Shown: positions 1-10,636 of the stretch, one piece after another
How positions within the stretch are numbered: the stretch's first letter is position 1
How the letters are laid out: each line of letters opens with the position of its first letter
NCBI GenBank assembly: GCA_028532985.1
Contig: JANCIK010000001.1
Span: 3,100,001 to 3,164,000 of the forward strand
Source of the DNA: Stropharia rugosoannulata
Taxonomy: Eukaryota > Basidiomycota > Agaricomycetes > Agaricales > Strophariaceae
Direction: 5' to 3'
DNA: 64,000 bases
The notes under the pieces: generated by a model
What the model saw: the letters and a program-made list of their open reading frames with translations, nothing else
Told to the model about the DNA's origin: nothing
Databases searched by the model: none
Made by a program: the position numbers and the translations under genes

Positions 1-233
1 TAACGGAGCAGACCGAACACACCTCGTCGTCCAAAGTGACAAGAATGTCCCAGATCACAAACGCCTGGGCAGCCACTTGTCTCACATCCTCATCTATCAG
101 CACCAGCACCAGAAAGCTCCATTTAGTGCTCACTTTCAGAACGGTTGACCGTCGTGGCCTCCACAGCGGTCGCAAGAGAGCCGTAGGGAGGCTGGCTCTG
201 CCCGCCCTGTCTAGTCCAGAGAACAGGCAACAT
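1..233 (-). CDS. DUF6533 membrane protein, copy 1 (5' part only)
   Basis: This is the first two exons of a gene that runs off the left edge. It starts at the ATG complementing 231-233. Exon 1 encodes a polar N-terminus with the family pattern W-T-R-Q...P-P-Y followed by A-T-T-V-N-R, then a GT donor. Exon 2 encodes VAAQAFVIWDILVTLDDE, the first half of the DUF6533 signature (hydrophobic helix, then W-D-I-L-hydrophobic-T-x-D-D-E), and stops at a GT donor near position 31. In the complete copies the next short exon supplies V-K/R-Y-I-W-P. Upstream it carries a TATA-like box and a 15-nt element that copy 2 also has. The family is fungal and multi-pass with no established function. Identity as a DUF6533 paralogue is strong; whether the rest of this copy is intact cannot be seen. 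Confidence 0.8.
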
Positions 234-323
234 AGATGCGGGACCAGTCCTAGTAAACAAGGTGATGCACAGGAAAGAGTCCAAGTGGAGAACAAATGCT
301 GTGACTTGCCCATTCCGCGATGG

Positions 324-331
324 TATATAAG
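324..331 (-). promoter_or_regulatory. TATA-like box of DUF6533 copy 1
   Basis: The sequence tatataag lies about 90 nt upstream of the copy 1 start codon on the minus strand. Copy 2 has the same 8-mer at a similar distance. Position and conservation suggest a core promoter; this is inference. Confidence 0.4.
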
Positions 332-375
332 CAAATCCAATTGAAGCTGTCCCGGAGGCATCATGTAAATGGATA

Positions 376-390
376 CCTATCAGAGAAGTA
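376..390 (-). promoter_or_regulatory. upstream element shared by DUF6533 copies 1 and 2
   Basis: The plus-strand 15-mer cctatcagagaagta is repeated exactly upstream of copy 2 at 2528-2542, with further looser similarity to its right. It lies about 145 nt 5' of the copy 1 start. It could be a regulatory site or simply flanking sequence carried along by the duplication. Confidence 0.4.
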
Positions 391-836
391 AGTTGATTCA
401 TGATCTACCAGGTCATCTTGTTAATGTAATTTTTTTCGTAGATATTCGGTAGAAAATCGAGGCCATGGAAGTTTGTAGTAACAAAACACATATCTTTTTT
501 CATGTATTAACTGAAAATGTGAGCGCAGGCTACCTCACCACGAGCATTGGGTGCCCTCGGAAGACTTAAGTTCAAGGGGCCCGGGGCGTGCACAGATTGC
601 AGGTAGTGGTGTATTTGATACCAGGCAATGATACGTGCATTTACCTCTATTTGACGCTAGTAGGCGATGCAGGTGAGTCCCTGAAAACTTATATATATCA
701 CCAATATATCACTGCTGCCGGGCCTTCAACTTAAAGGTTTGTTCAACAGCTGCAATATTGTTATTGCTGATGCACAAGCCGTTCCTTTTTGAACTGTAAT
801 GAACACTATGGAAAGCACGCAAACTCGGAGTTGCCA

Positions 837-2411
837 TTACTTCCAACGCTTCTCTTGTGTACTTGAGACGGGACAAGTAGGGCGCGAGTGAGATAGGTTG
901 GCACGACTACGAACCACATAGTTGATATATTCCGGATCATCATTTCCAGGCTGAGGGGCGAACTCTATGTTGGCGTGTGTCAATCGATGAGTGCGTGTTG
1001 AGTAATTATACTGTTCCGAAAAGTGCCGCATATTGATGAGGATTCGATAAGCCTGGGCAGACAGAGCTAAGTCAGAGCAAAGGATTGCGTAGTCAAACAG
1101 CGGTCACGTACGCAAACAGACAACACAGTGATCTGCCAGCTATTAGAGGATGAAATTAATACACGTCAGAATAGAAAGGATAAGGGACAAGTTTGGATCA
1201 TACCTATAAAACAATGCTACAAAAGTTTCACTGTGAGAGAGATATGCAACCAATTGTGCAAGATACATGACTTGGGAAAGATTTGAGATGTTTATTAGCA
1301 TTTAATAAGAAGGTAACAAGTGCCTGCTTACAGCCCAGTATAAAGAAAGCAGATGTGCCATCCCGGACAAGAAGGACTACAAGTGGAATACTCCCCCATC
1401 CGGACCTCACCGCTTGGATGAACTTATAGACAGTGAGGGTGAAAAGCAGAATTTGGAAAAACCCCGGTGCCGCCCTGTGATGAATTTTTGCTCAACTGCT
1501 CGTATACGGCTTGAGATGTTTGCAAGACTTACCCATAGATGAGCAATTTTTCTGGCACTTTCGTCGTTATGCACAGATTGTCATACGATATGCGGGGGAG
1601 GGATAATGCAAGACCAATGGTCATACTGATGAGTTCCAGCGCATAGCCGCAAACAAGCATATTTCTGACCGTTTGGCTGTGATGATAGAGCGCAAGTACT
1701 GATAGTAAACAAGCAATCAATAAGTGGTTCCGTTGAAGCCACAATCGTACCTCGCAAAATAAACACTGTATCAACGGCTAGCGTTACCGTAGTAGATGAA
1801 AATGCTTGGTATACACCCCAAAGGAAGCAAGCATACGGCGAAAAATGAAAGCGTGGAGTAAGTTCCGTCCCAATAAAAAGTAAGGGACTGATGATTGAAT
1901 AGAGGGAAGGCATCAATTTAGTTGGCTTTGGAGAGTGGAATTTAAGAGTCGTTACCGCACATCTGATAAAGTAAGGACATGTACCGTATGAAAATATAGA
2001 CGAGCTTTGTGTATGACCATGATCGCCTACAAATTGGTATAGAGGATTAAGGACCGCGTCTAGTCAAATCATATTCGGAGTTAACTTACGGCCAGATATA
2101 TTTGACCTAGGTAGAAATAATAAGAGACAAATACCCTGAAGTGTTCGTGATACAAACCTCGTCGTCTGTGGTAATTAATATGTCCCAAGCCAGGAAGGCT
2201 AAAGCCGCGACTAGAGTTAGTCCAAAAGGAGTCAGCTCAGTGTTGATGGAACAAATATTGAGGCAGTGGGCATACCTCCGGCGCGATTGACAGTTGTAGC
2301 CTGTGCAGCAACCAATATAGAACTAAAAGGAGTATAGATAGGCAGACTTTGACCGCTCTGTTCAACCTGTAAAACAGAGGTGGTTATGGAACCAGTCCCG
2401 GAAACCACCAT
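837..2411 (-). CDS. DUF6533 seven-helix membrane protein, copy 2
   Basis: A complete gene of about ten exons can be read. The start is the ATG complementing 2409-2411, giving an N-terminus about 14 residues longer than in the sister copies. Family blocks appear in order: S-L-P-I-Y-T-P-F and A-T-T-V-N-R (exon 1, ending at 2276); FLAWDILITTDDE; a 17-nt exon encoding V-K-Y-I-W-P (2090-2106); WSYTKLVYIFIRYM; a LLFIGTEL-H-F-S-P block with W-G-V-Y-Q; an L-E-L-I helix ending LLIYG; FFQILLFTLTVYKF with VVLLVRDGTSAFFIL; VMYLAQLVAYLSHS; and a tail beginning Y-R-I-L-I-N. About seven hydrophobic segments suggest a multi-pass membrane protein of unknown function. The tail ends S-S-T-Q-E-K-R-W-K and lacks the ISTLSLG terminus of copies 4 and 5. 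No frameshift or premature stop is needed. Confidence 0.8.
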
Positions 2412-2473
2412 TTTGACCAGTAAAAGAGAAACAAATTATGGAGCAGACAGTGGGATTGCATTTTTCGTGCAAC

Positions 2474-2481
2474 TATATAAG
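2474..2481 (-). promoter_or_regulatory. TATA-like box of DUF6533 copy 2
   Basis: The 8-mer tatataag lies about 63 nt upstream of the copy 2 start, matching the one upstream of copy 1. Confidence 0.4.
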
Positions 2482-2527
2482 TCAATCTTGTTGGAAATTG
2501 ATTATATGTCTTTGTTCGTCTTCTATG

Positions 2528-2542
2528 CCTATCAGAGAAGTA
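2528..2542 (-). promoter_or_regulatory. upstream element shared with DUF6533 copy 1
   Basis: This is the second occurrence of cctatcagagaagta, about 117 nt 5' of the copy 2 start. It supports a recent duplication of copies 1 and 2 that included promoter sequence, or a kept regulatory site. Confidence 0.4.
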
Positions 2543-3278
2543 GAGTGATCTGTGATTGACCAGTGACTATATGCCGCGGCATCATTTTGATCATCTGAAG
2601 GTTCCTAGTATCAAGTGAGCAAATGAAAGTCTGGGTAGTGAGTCTGCACACACTTATTTTGTTTCCCAGAGTTGTGAAAAAGTTGAAATAATACTCTAGT
2701 AGGAAGGCACAAAAAGCTCCAAGTGGGGAGTCTTGAGTTCATGCTCGATAGTGTCAGAGAGGGCGTCAAGTTGCGACTCCACAGGTTGTCCCCAGGATAT
2801 CATCCCTCTCTTTGATTCATTGAAAAGATGGCAGCAGGAAATACACAACGAGTCTCAAGTTATGAATATATGGACTTCGTATGAGTGTTTAGCAGGTGCT
2901 GCCACATCTTTTTGTGTTGAACTGTCAGTGGCCACTGGCACCTGTTGCAACTTGAAGTTGGTGATACACCAGGGCTGATTGTTGGGGGGTTAGAATGGCG
3001 TATAACGTGTTTCATCAGATAAAAAATTGTAGCATTGGCTAAGAAGATCAACACTAGCCAGTTAATTCGGAGTTTGGTTGGAAGTAAAAGATGGAAGACA
3101 AACATTTGACTCGGACACGATTCGCTTACGTTATGCGCCGGTAACTCCATACCAACTGTACCAACTTCGAACTTGCTTCGAACTTCTTGCAAGTTGCCAA
3201 CCCTTGTCAGACCCGTTAGCTCGCCCATCTTGTCCTCAGTATTGTATTATTATTGCTACTATATGCTGCAGTAAAAAA

Positions 3279-4572
3279 ATGACTACAAAACTCAATGCTT
3301 CATCTGTTGTGAAATTGGCCTCCGGTTATGAAATGCCCTGCCTTGGGTTCGGTGTTTACCAGAACTACAACACCACTACATCCGTACTCGAAGCATTTAA
3401 GGCAGGATACCGGTGCGATCCCTCCTTTATTGCCACATCAACCTCGGGCGCTAACATGTGATTGTTCTGAATGCCTTCACAACTGTTGTACGCCGTTGGT
3501 ACGTCGTGTATATCTAGTCACGTCGATTCCGCACAAGTGTACAAGAATGAGGCCGACGTAGGCGCAGCCGTGCGCGCTTCGGGACTGAATAGGAAGAATG
3601 TGTTCATCAGTACATAGACCTCCCAGGCGCTACAGGCCCTCTCTTTTTAACTTAATTATGTCTCTGCAGCGACAAAGTGCGTATCAAAAACACACGGTTT
3701 CGAGTCAACAAAGGCGGGTGTAGATCAGTCCCTCGCAAAGCTTCAACTTGGTGAGCATACACCGCACTCCACCAGTGTTTTGCACCATATAAACTGAGGG
3801 TTTTTACCCGTCAACAGACTATATTGACTTGTTTCTTATTCACGACCCGTTCTCGGGGACTGAACGCCGTCTCGAGACATACCGTGCTCTTCTTGAAGAG
3901 CAGGCTGCAGGAAAGATACGTTCCGTTGGCGTGTCTAACTAGTACGTCAGACCATCCAGTTGCATGCAAGGTTGAGTCTGAATGCTCGTCTTTTTTTTGA
4001 GTGGAGTAAAGCATCTTGAAGAAATTAAGAAGAAGGGTTGGCCCATGCCAACCGTCAACCAAATTGAGGTTCGTTGAATTGTTATTTGCTGCTTTTCACT
4101 TGTGGCGCATCGCCATAACAGGCAGTAAAAGTCGGTCAAAGCTGAATTCTTTTGAATACAGTTACACCCTCTGTGCCAGCAAAAACCCATTGTAGAGTAT
4201 TGCCGGGCGCATGATATTGTTGTACAAGCATATTGCCCCATCATCCGTGGTAAACTAGACCATCCTACGATCCAGACCATAGCAAGAAAACTAGAACGTG
4301 ATCCTGCACAGGTACTCATTCGGTGGTCCCTCCAGCACGGGTGCGTTTTCATCTTTTCTCATTTGGCCTGCATTTACATTCCTAATGACGGACTTATTGT
4401 AATGTGCAAATTTAGGTTTGTCCCCCTGCCAAAGAGCGCCACGCCATTGCGTATTCACTCAAATGCTCAAGTCTTTGATTTTGAGCTGGACAATGAGGAC
4501 ATGCGCTCGCTTGATGCTTTAGATCGTGGGAAGGAAGGCGGAATAAGCTGGAACCCTGTCGATGCTGACTGA
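3279..4572 (+). CDS. aldo/keto reductase
   Basis: NADPH-dependent aldo/keto reductase of the (alpha/beta)8-barrel family, probably cytosolic. Six exons read cleanly from ATG 3279: LASGYEMPCLGFGVYQNY and F-K-A-G-Y-R; then H-V-D-S-A-Q-V-Y-K-N-E; V-F-I-T-T-K; YIDLFLIHDPFSGTERR; GKIRSVGVSNYGVKHL; MPTVNQIELHPLCQQKP; PIIRGKLDHP; PAQVLIRWSLQHG; then FVPLPKSATPLRIHSN and a terminal D-R-G-K-E-G-G...W-N-P-V-D. The catalytic tetrad Asp/Tyr/Lys/His is visible as HVDSA, QVYKNE, ITTK and LIHD. Apparent stop codons (for example TAG near 3617) fall inside GT-AG introns, so the gene looks intact. It is the only plus-strand gene inside the DUF6533 array. Substrate cannot be deduced. Confidence 0.9.
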
Positions 4573-4758
4573 GCTTAGGCTGAGCCCTGCTACTCCAGTA
4601 TTAGTACTAACTTGGCAAGCCTTGATATATGATACACAAAACATTTAACAGACGACTTCTAGCATGTATTACGACGGCCAGTGTAAGTCTTGAGTCATAC
4701 AAAGTTTGTATATACATTAAATTATCCCTGAGCACAGCCGAGGTACTGTTATCTATTT

Positions 4759-6387
4759 TCAGTCAGCAAGGGGAAGAAAAGCCATTGGCGAAGTGCCTAG
4801 TGTTTGCTTGTCTTGAGAACTAGATTGCTGAGGCAAGCTCAGTTCATATGAATTATATTGACCCGTGCCACACGACAGTTGCATGCAATTTGTATCTCGA
4901 GCAAATTCAATGTCTTCATGAGTTAGAACATCCATTCGACGACTGTTAGATCTCCGTGTAGTTCTGTTGACATCCTGTTTGGCGAATTTACTCAGATTGA
5001 TGAGTATCCGATAACCCTGGTCATGATAGACAGCATTTTAATAGGTGCCAATCAGGCATTTGTAGTGGCTAATGATGATGACACGACTTTACTCACGCAA
5101 AATGAGAACGCTGTGAGTAGCCAACTGAGAAGCATAATGATAGAAATCATCAATAGATAATCACAGAAGTTGCGAGATTTAGGAGTCTACCTGAACGCTG
5201 CTCCCGCAAAAACATGGTTGTGTAGTCCGTACAGGCTAACTTGAGTAATATATGCAACTTGAAGGAGGATAGTTTCAATAGAAAGATTCAGCAGTCTCAA
5301 ATGCACATGAAATCTTTGCTTACAGAATAGGATAAAAAAGGCCCATGTTCCGTCTCGCACGAGAAGAACAATAATTGGAATATTTCCCCATCCCAGGCGC
5401 AAAGCTTGGACGAACTTGTACAGGGTGAGACCAAAGAGCAAAAATTGAAACACAACAGCTGCAGCTCTGATAAAAAATTAGAATGATTTTGCATGTCAAT
5501 GCTGTCTGCACGTACATGTAGATAAACAAAGAGCCAGGAGCTCCTGTCACTACGCATACGTTATCGTATGTAATACCAGTGAGGCCGAGCGACAGACCAA
5601 CGGTCATGCCAGTAATTTCCATTGCGTATGCACACGCTAAAAAGCGCACAATAGTTGCACGGTTCTGGTAAAATGCGCAGACTAGTATAATCATATAATA
5701 AATGATTTTCACAGCTTAAGATGGAAGTTTGTTCTTTACCTCGTAGTATAAGCACACTATCAACCACTGCTATGACAATAGCAAGCCCAACACCTTGATA
5801 CACTCCCCAGATAAAACAATCATGAGGTGTGAAATGAAAATGGGGGGAAAGCTCGGAGCCAACAAGAAGTAAAGGTCTGTATCCGGACGGCGGATGGATT
5901 TATTAACTGGTTCAGGTCTCTAAAAGTTCACAATAAAACATACATTTGAAAGAGCACTGGAATGTACCGGACGAGAATATAGACAACCTTTGGGTATGAC
6001 CACGACCGTCTAAGCAGTAGTTACGGGAAGGCCTCAAATTTGAGTAAACTCGGGCTTGAATATGTACTAGTACATAGCAAACTCAACTCACGGCCAAATG
6101 TATCTCACCTAGTAAAGGGAGGGGTCAGACAGATTTCTGAGAGGATACAAGTATACGAGCTCGTACTTCATCATCGGTTGTAATCAAGATATCCCAGACC
6201 AGAAAAGTCAATGCAGCCACTACGATAGTATACTGTATTAGTTTCTCGGGCCACGTTATATGCCCTTGGGTGACATACCAGAATTACGGTTAACAGCCTC
6301 TGCACCTTGGGCAACGGCCTTTGAATGGAAAGGAGAGTACAACGGTTGGCTTGAACCATCCGCTCTGGACCAGATTAGAGGTGACAT
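4759..6387 (-). CDS. DUF6533 seven-helix membrane protein, copy 3
   Basis: Complete copy, start at the ATG complementing 6385-6387 (MSPLIWSRADGSSQPLYSPF, then A-E-A-V-N-R). The DUF6533 signature follows: FLVWDILITTDDE joined to the short exon V-R-Y-I-W-P, then WSYPKVVYILVRYIPVLF. Later exons give LLLVGSELSPHFHFTPHDCF with IWGVYQG, a helix with YDNVCVVTGAPGSLFIY, VFQFLLFGLTLYKFVQAL, VLLVRDGTWAFFIL, VAYITQVSLYGLHNHVF and the C-terminal G-Y-R-I-L-I-N-L. The tail continues as a polar stretch to L-G-T-S-P-M-A-F-L-P-L-A-D, resembling copies 4 and 5 only at L/I/F-G-T-S. Around seven hydrophobic helices are predicted by eye. About ten exons, introns 50-70 nt. Function is unknown. Confidence 0.82.
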
Positions 6388-8573
6388 GACAATGAGGAAT
6401 GTTGTTTTAGTTATCAGTGTAAGTGGAAACAAAACTTCCGAGAAGTCTGGCAGTCTAGTGAGGGTATGTTTAGTTTCATAGTCTCTCTTGTGAGAAAATC
6501 TTTCCAGACGTTGAATTGCAAATGCATCGTGATTGACAAGTTTTTGACAAGCCCAAGGCAAGCCAGGTATGTTAGATTAACATTGTTCGAGAATAGATCG
6601 ACTTCTGCATAGGGACTGGGGAGAAATTTTGAGAATCATAAAGTAAATCTATGTCATCCAATAGAAATTACCAGCTTCGAAAAGCAAAAGCAGAGAGAAA
6701 GACAGGTTAGGCCTTGCAATATCTAAGCCAGCATTGTTATAATGCTCACCTCCAACACAACCAATTATGCATATAATGTCAGGCACCTGTTGAGCACTGA
6801 CTGCGCCTTGTGTGAAGGATTTGAGCTTAATAAAGATGGCCTGTTGATATTTATATATTTTCCAATCTCCTCGAACATGTGCGTATTAAATTTCACATAC
6901 CGAGGTCTAGGTGGGAGCATAGAATCATAAAAGGGTCCTAAACACTCCTGATGGTCATTCATGCGGCCAGGTAGACGGAAGATTAGTGATGTAAGCTCCA
7001 AGGTTTAAGTTCTCTGCCCGACTCAATTCAAGATGCGCATACTAACCACATTAACATCATATTGTTGAAGCTATAAAAGAATGGCCTCAAATTAGTAGCA
7101 GTGTGGTCAGCATAGATCACCAGTGGGAGAAAGATGTCCTGCCAATGACTCTTGATACTGGGTCCATGCCACTGTCAGCACACCTAATCTCCTTGCTCTC
7201 CGGATAGATGTTCAAGTTAATGAGGCCCTAATGCATACGCTGGCATAATGACACCGCATCTTATAACCTTGTTATGATCAGTACCTATCAGCTTTCACTA
7301 CTTTCCTGCAGCAATTCCTCGAAAGTTGATAAGCATTCAGCGATAATGAAGGTCTCATGGACCACCGCAGCAGCAGGCTCTGATGACTCCATGTCTGGGT
7401 CTGGATAGCCAGTTTAACAAAGTTTGAAGTTGTGGTGAAGTTGCGGTGAACACTGTCTGGCACTGAGATGAGCATATGAATGTTAACAGAGCCGGTTCAA
7501 GACCAGGTCCTTAGAAAGTACTTGATGGAGTGGGAAAGCACAGCTGTTCAGCTCATAATTGAACAATGTTAATTAATGAGTATTTGAATCCGAACAGGGA
7601 GAGAACAGGGACCGCCGTGGTTGGATCCAAGTCGGAATGGTAATGACCCTTAGCCGTGCACATGACTTCTGCCATATTCAGGTCTCTTGTTATAGTAGAT
7701 AAGTTACATGAAACTCTGTTTTGAACGGTGACCGTTCTTGGACTGTTCCCTCTATCTAATAGTATCACAAGACAGTAAGGGAAGATGAGGTCGGGAAAGG
7801 GAGCAAACAACGAAGATATAGTAGCACAAAAAAAAAATGTCTATAATAATGTAGAATGGCCTTGCTTGAAAAGTAAGGTTCCCCGAGGTGGGAATTCACC
7901 ATATATAGTAGTTTCGTCGTCAGTTTACTCTCGTGCAAATGTTTCGTCTGTGATCTTAGAAGCAAACACTGCCAAATATGATCTTATACGGACAACCTCG
8001 TTTCTCTGACCATCCGTCTGTGATCTTAGAATCAAACACTGCCAAATACGATCTTATACGGACAACCTCGTTTCTCTCGCCATCGTCTGTGATCTTGGAA
8101 TCAAACATCGCCAAATATTATCTATACGGAGAGCATATGTACTAAGTAGTGCATCCCTTCTAAATCATCTATCTATATAAATCATCTAAATATTCTGCTT
8201 GGCTGTGCGGCGTGCCTACTACTCTCCCGCATCGTTGGTCGTTACATCGTCTTAGTATTTGTTACTCAAGCCTACTACTTAAGCAGACTAGCAAGGCCTA
8301 ATCGCCGGAGGCGATACCTAGTTCAATAGACAATAAGAAACTTTTTATTCTTATTTTTAAAAAAAGACAAGATGCTGACAGTGTCAACAACCTCATCAAA
8401 CCTCATATGTAGATCATTCACATCTAACAGACTTGGTCTATCTCTACTGGCATAGCTACTGGACATCAATGCATACCTAAATAATTACAGTGGCTACCGT
8501 CATCTTATGTGTGTGTGAATATTCAACTAATGTCCCAAGCTGTCCTGTGTCCGGCAGTAGTACATAGCGAATT
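6388..8573. other. 2.2 kb gene-poor spacer in the DUF6533 array
   Basis: No intact gene is recognised between copies 3 and 4. The longest minus-strand frame (6765-7001) includes YVKFNTHMFEEIGKYINI, which I cannot place; it may be a decayed exon. A 70-bp tandem repeat lies at 7946-8130. The stretch after it (about 8130-8380), with poly-A/T runs near 8335-8370, could be a degraded transposon end, but no terminal repeat pair or reverse-transcriptase motif was found. Confidence 0.5.
7946..8130. repeat. tandem repeat, about 70 bp unit, 2.7 copies
   Basis: Units begin with gtctgtgatctta/gga at 7946, 8016 and 8085, so the periods are 70 and 69 bp. Units 1 and 2 are nearly identical; unit 3 has several substitutions and stops after tctatacgga. 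Each contains the core cttatacggacaacctcg, which is altered in the third unit. The repeat is noncoding and lies in the gene-poor spacer. Confidence 0.9.
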
Positions 8574-10135
8574 TTACATTCCCAATGAGAGTGTAGATAT
8601 TTGTGAGGTACCGATTGTCCAACCGCCATGGGACGACTGGGTAGAGCCAAGTGGGAATGGTTCATATAGGTCGCCAACGTTATGTTCCACACAAGTAGCA
8701 TTAGCCGCAACGTCGACGGTGGTAAACAGAATGTGAGTGTTTGTTGTCAAGCGACTGCCATCTCTCCGCGTCGAGTAGGTGGTCCGTTTTGCCAATTTGT
8801 TGAGATTAATCAGTATGCGGTATCCCTTGACATATTTGAAGACTGATCAGAAGAAAATCATTCAATGGATCAGTAATTACTCACACAAGCAGACAATGCT
8901 GATAACAGCCAGCTAGTGATATTCAAGCATGTGAGTATATTCTATTCAGAATCTACTGAAGTGACACCGGTGTTACCTGTAAAACACTCCCGAAAAAGCA
9001 TGATTTTGTAGACTATATGCACTGATAAGCTGAGCAAGATATATGACTGCGACAGACATGAATTAATGCCTTCAAAGAGTTGACTGAAGCTACTAACGTG
9101 CGAGTACAAAGAAAGCCCACGTTCCGTCTCGGACAAGAAGGACCACTAGTGGGATATCTCCCCATCCAGCTTTCACTGCCAGAAGAAACTTGTATAAGGT
9201 GAAGCAAAACAATAGAATTTGATATGACCCAGATGCTGCTCTGCAAAAAAAAAGTCAACCACTAGAACTAGGAGACGATGAGTAGATCACTTGCCCATAA
9301 ATAAGTAGCGTTTCCGGTATTTTAGTAGTCAAGCACAAGTGATCGTAAGATATAATCGGCAAGGCAAGGGCGAAGCCAATGACCATACCAATGACCTCTA
9401 ATATATAGCCACAGAGTAAAATAGGCTGAACAATACGGCTGCTGTGATAAAGAGCTAACACTGAGCATTGGATAAATGCCAAAAGTTTGTAATTATTTTG
9501 TTAAGTTGAAATTACTCAACTTACCTCTCAACACCAAAACAATGTCAACGACCATTATGACCAATCCAGACGCCACAGCCTGGTAAATACCCCAAATGTA
9601 ACAATCATTAGGAGAGAAATGGAAGTAAGCAGAAAGCTCAGTTCCAACGAGTAACAGAGGTCTAATGGTTTGTGGTAGGAGATATAACAAAGTAAGCTTC
9701 AGGGAAAGTGGTAAAACATATATACGTACATTTGAATGATCGCGGGCATGTACCGCACGAAGAAATAAATACATTTTGTGTAGGACCATGACCGGCTGGA
9801 GACTAGGAATTATTAAGGTTTTTAAATGATAGAAAACATGGGCTTACGGCCAGATGTATTTTACCTAAGGTCACAGTCAATGATTACATGCTACTAAGAC
9901 TGCAACCAAAGACAGACCTCGTCGTCGGTTGTTATCAAAATATCCCAAATAAGGAAGGTTAGCGCTGATACTAGGATGTTGCAGATCAGTACATTTTCTT
10001 GACAGTAAAAAAATATGCATCCTTACACGAACTACGATCGACAGCCTCTGCTCCTGCTGCGACGGATGGAGAATCAAATGGAGAATAGATAGGTGTGTTG
10101 GAATTTGACTGCCTGGCCCAGAGAAGTGGGGACAT
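8574..10135 (-). CDS. DUF6533 seven-helix membrane protein, copy 4
   Basis: Complete copy, start at the ATG complementing 10133-10135 (MSPLLWARQSNSNTPIYSPF, then A-E-A-V-D-R-S-S). Exon 2 gives LTFLIWDILITTDDE, followed by the V-K-Y-I-W-P exon and WSYTKCIYFFVRYMPAIIQ. Further blocks are LLLVGTELSAYFHFSPND, IWGIYQAVASGLVIMVVD, a helix ending YDHLCLTTKIPETLLIYG, YQILLFCFTLYKFLLAV, VVLLVRDGTWAFFVL, VIYLAQLISAYSLQNHAF and G-Y-R-I-L-I-N-L-N-K. The protein ends GTSQISTLSLGM, nearly the same as copy 5. About ten exons; no disablement seen. Probably a multi-pass plasma- or endomembrane protein. Function unknown. Confidence 0.82.
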
Positions 10136-10636
10136 GAGTTGTGCTGGTTCGTCGAACAGCAATGCGTAGATTGAATGCTCGAGCCTCTGGGTGGTAAGTG
10201 TTGGGTATAATCAAGTATATATAGGTGAAGTCGTTTGTACTGCCTTGGCAGTTATTTTTGTTGTACGTCTAGTTATCTGGAGAACAAGATAGTCGTGGTT
10301 GACATCTGACCGGTGGATTACAAGGCAGCGGCGCATGTCAATGACCCAGGATGTCAGCGCCCGTCGACTCTGCTGCAAGAATGTGATCAACTGAAGGCAA
10401 TATCTAACGCCCAGCGAGATTTCATCGCGACCAAGCTGACAACCTTGTTACCATCATCTGCAAAGGTTATCGCGACGTCAGTGACTGTCATTTTTTCCTC
10501 TTGATTTTTGATCTTTAGCTTTCTTGGATTGCCGCTGTTGAGCAGTGAATCTCTAAGTCATATTTCATCACCTGCAGCGATTATTCAGCGTTCTGTGAAG
10601 AGTGCTGCTGTTCCGACAGCTTTGTCAGCGCGGTGG
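10136..10636. other. intergenic, DUF6533 copies 4 and 5
   Basis: Upstream flank of copy 4 and downstream flank of copy 5. A TATA-like run lies at about 10216-10223, some 80 nt upstream of copy 4. Plus-strand open frames here are short and without family features. Confidence 0.45.

Larger units (their letters stand above)
234..836. other. intergenic, DUF6533 copies 1 and 2
   Basis: This holds the promoter side of copy 1 and the 3' flank of copy 2. Short open frames on both strands show no family match and look like chance. Nothing else is seen apart from the TATA-like box and the shared upstream element. Confidence 0.5.
2412..3278. other. divergent intergenic, DUF6533 copy 2 and aldo/keto reductase
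   Basis: This is the shared upstream region of two divergent genes. An open frame of 122 codons on the minus strand (2860-3228) has no recognisable domain and is not called. No repeat or RNA gene was seen. Confidence 0.5.

Noticed and set aside
2860..3228. 122-codon minus-strand frame between DUF6533 copy 2 and the reductase
   Set aside because: No domain features; not supported as a gene.
8130..8380. Possible solo LTR after the 70-bp repeat
   Set aside because: AT-rich end and some LTR-like texture, but no matching TG..CA termini, target duplication or second copy could be established.
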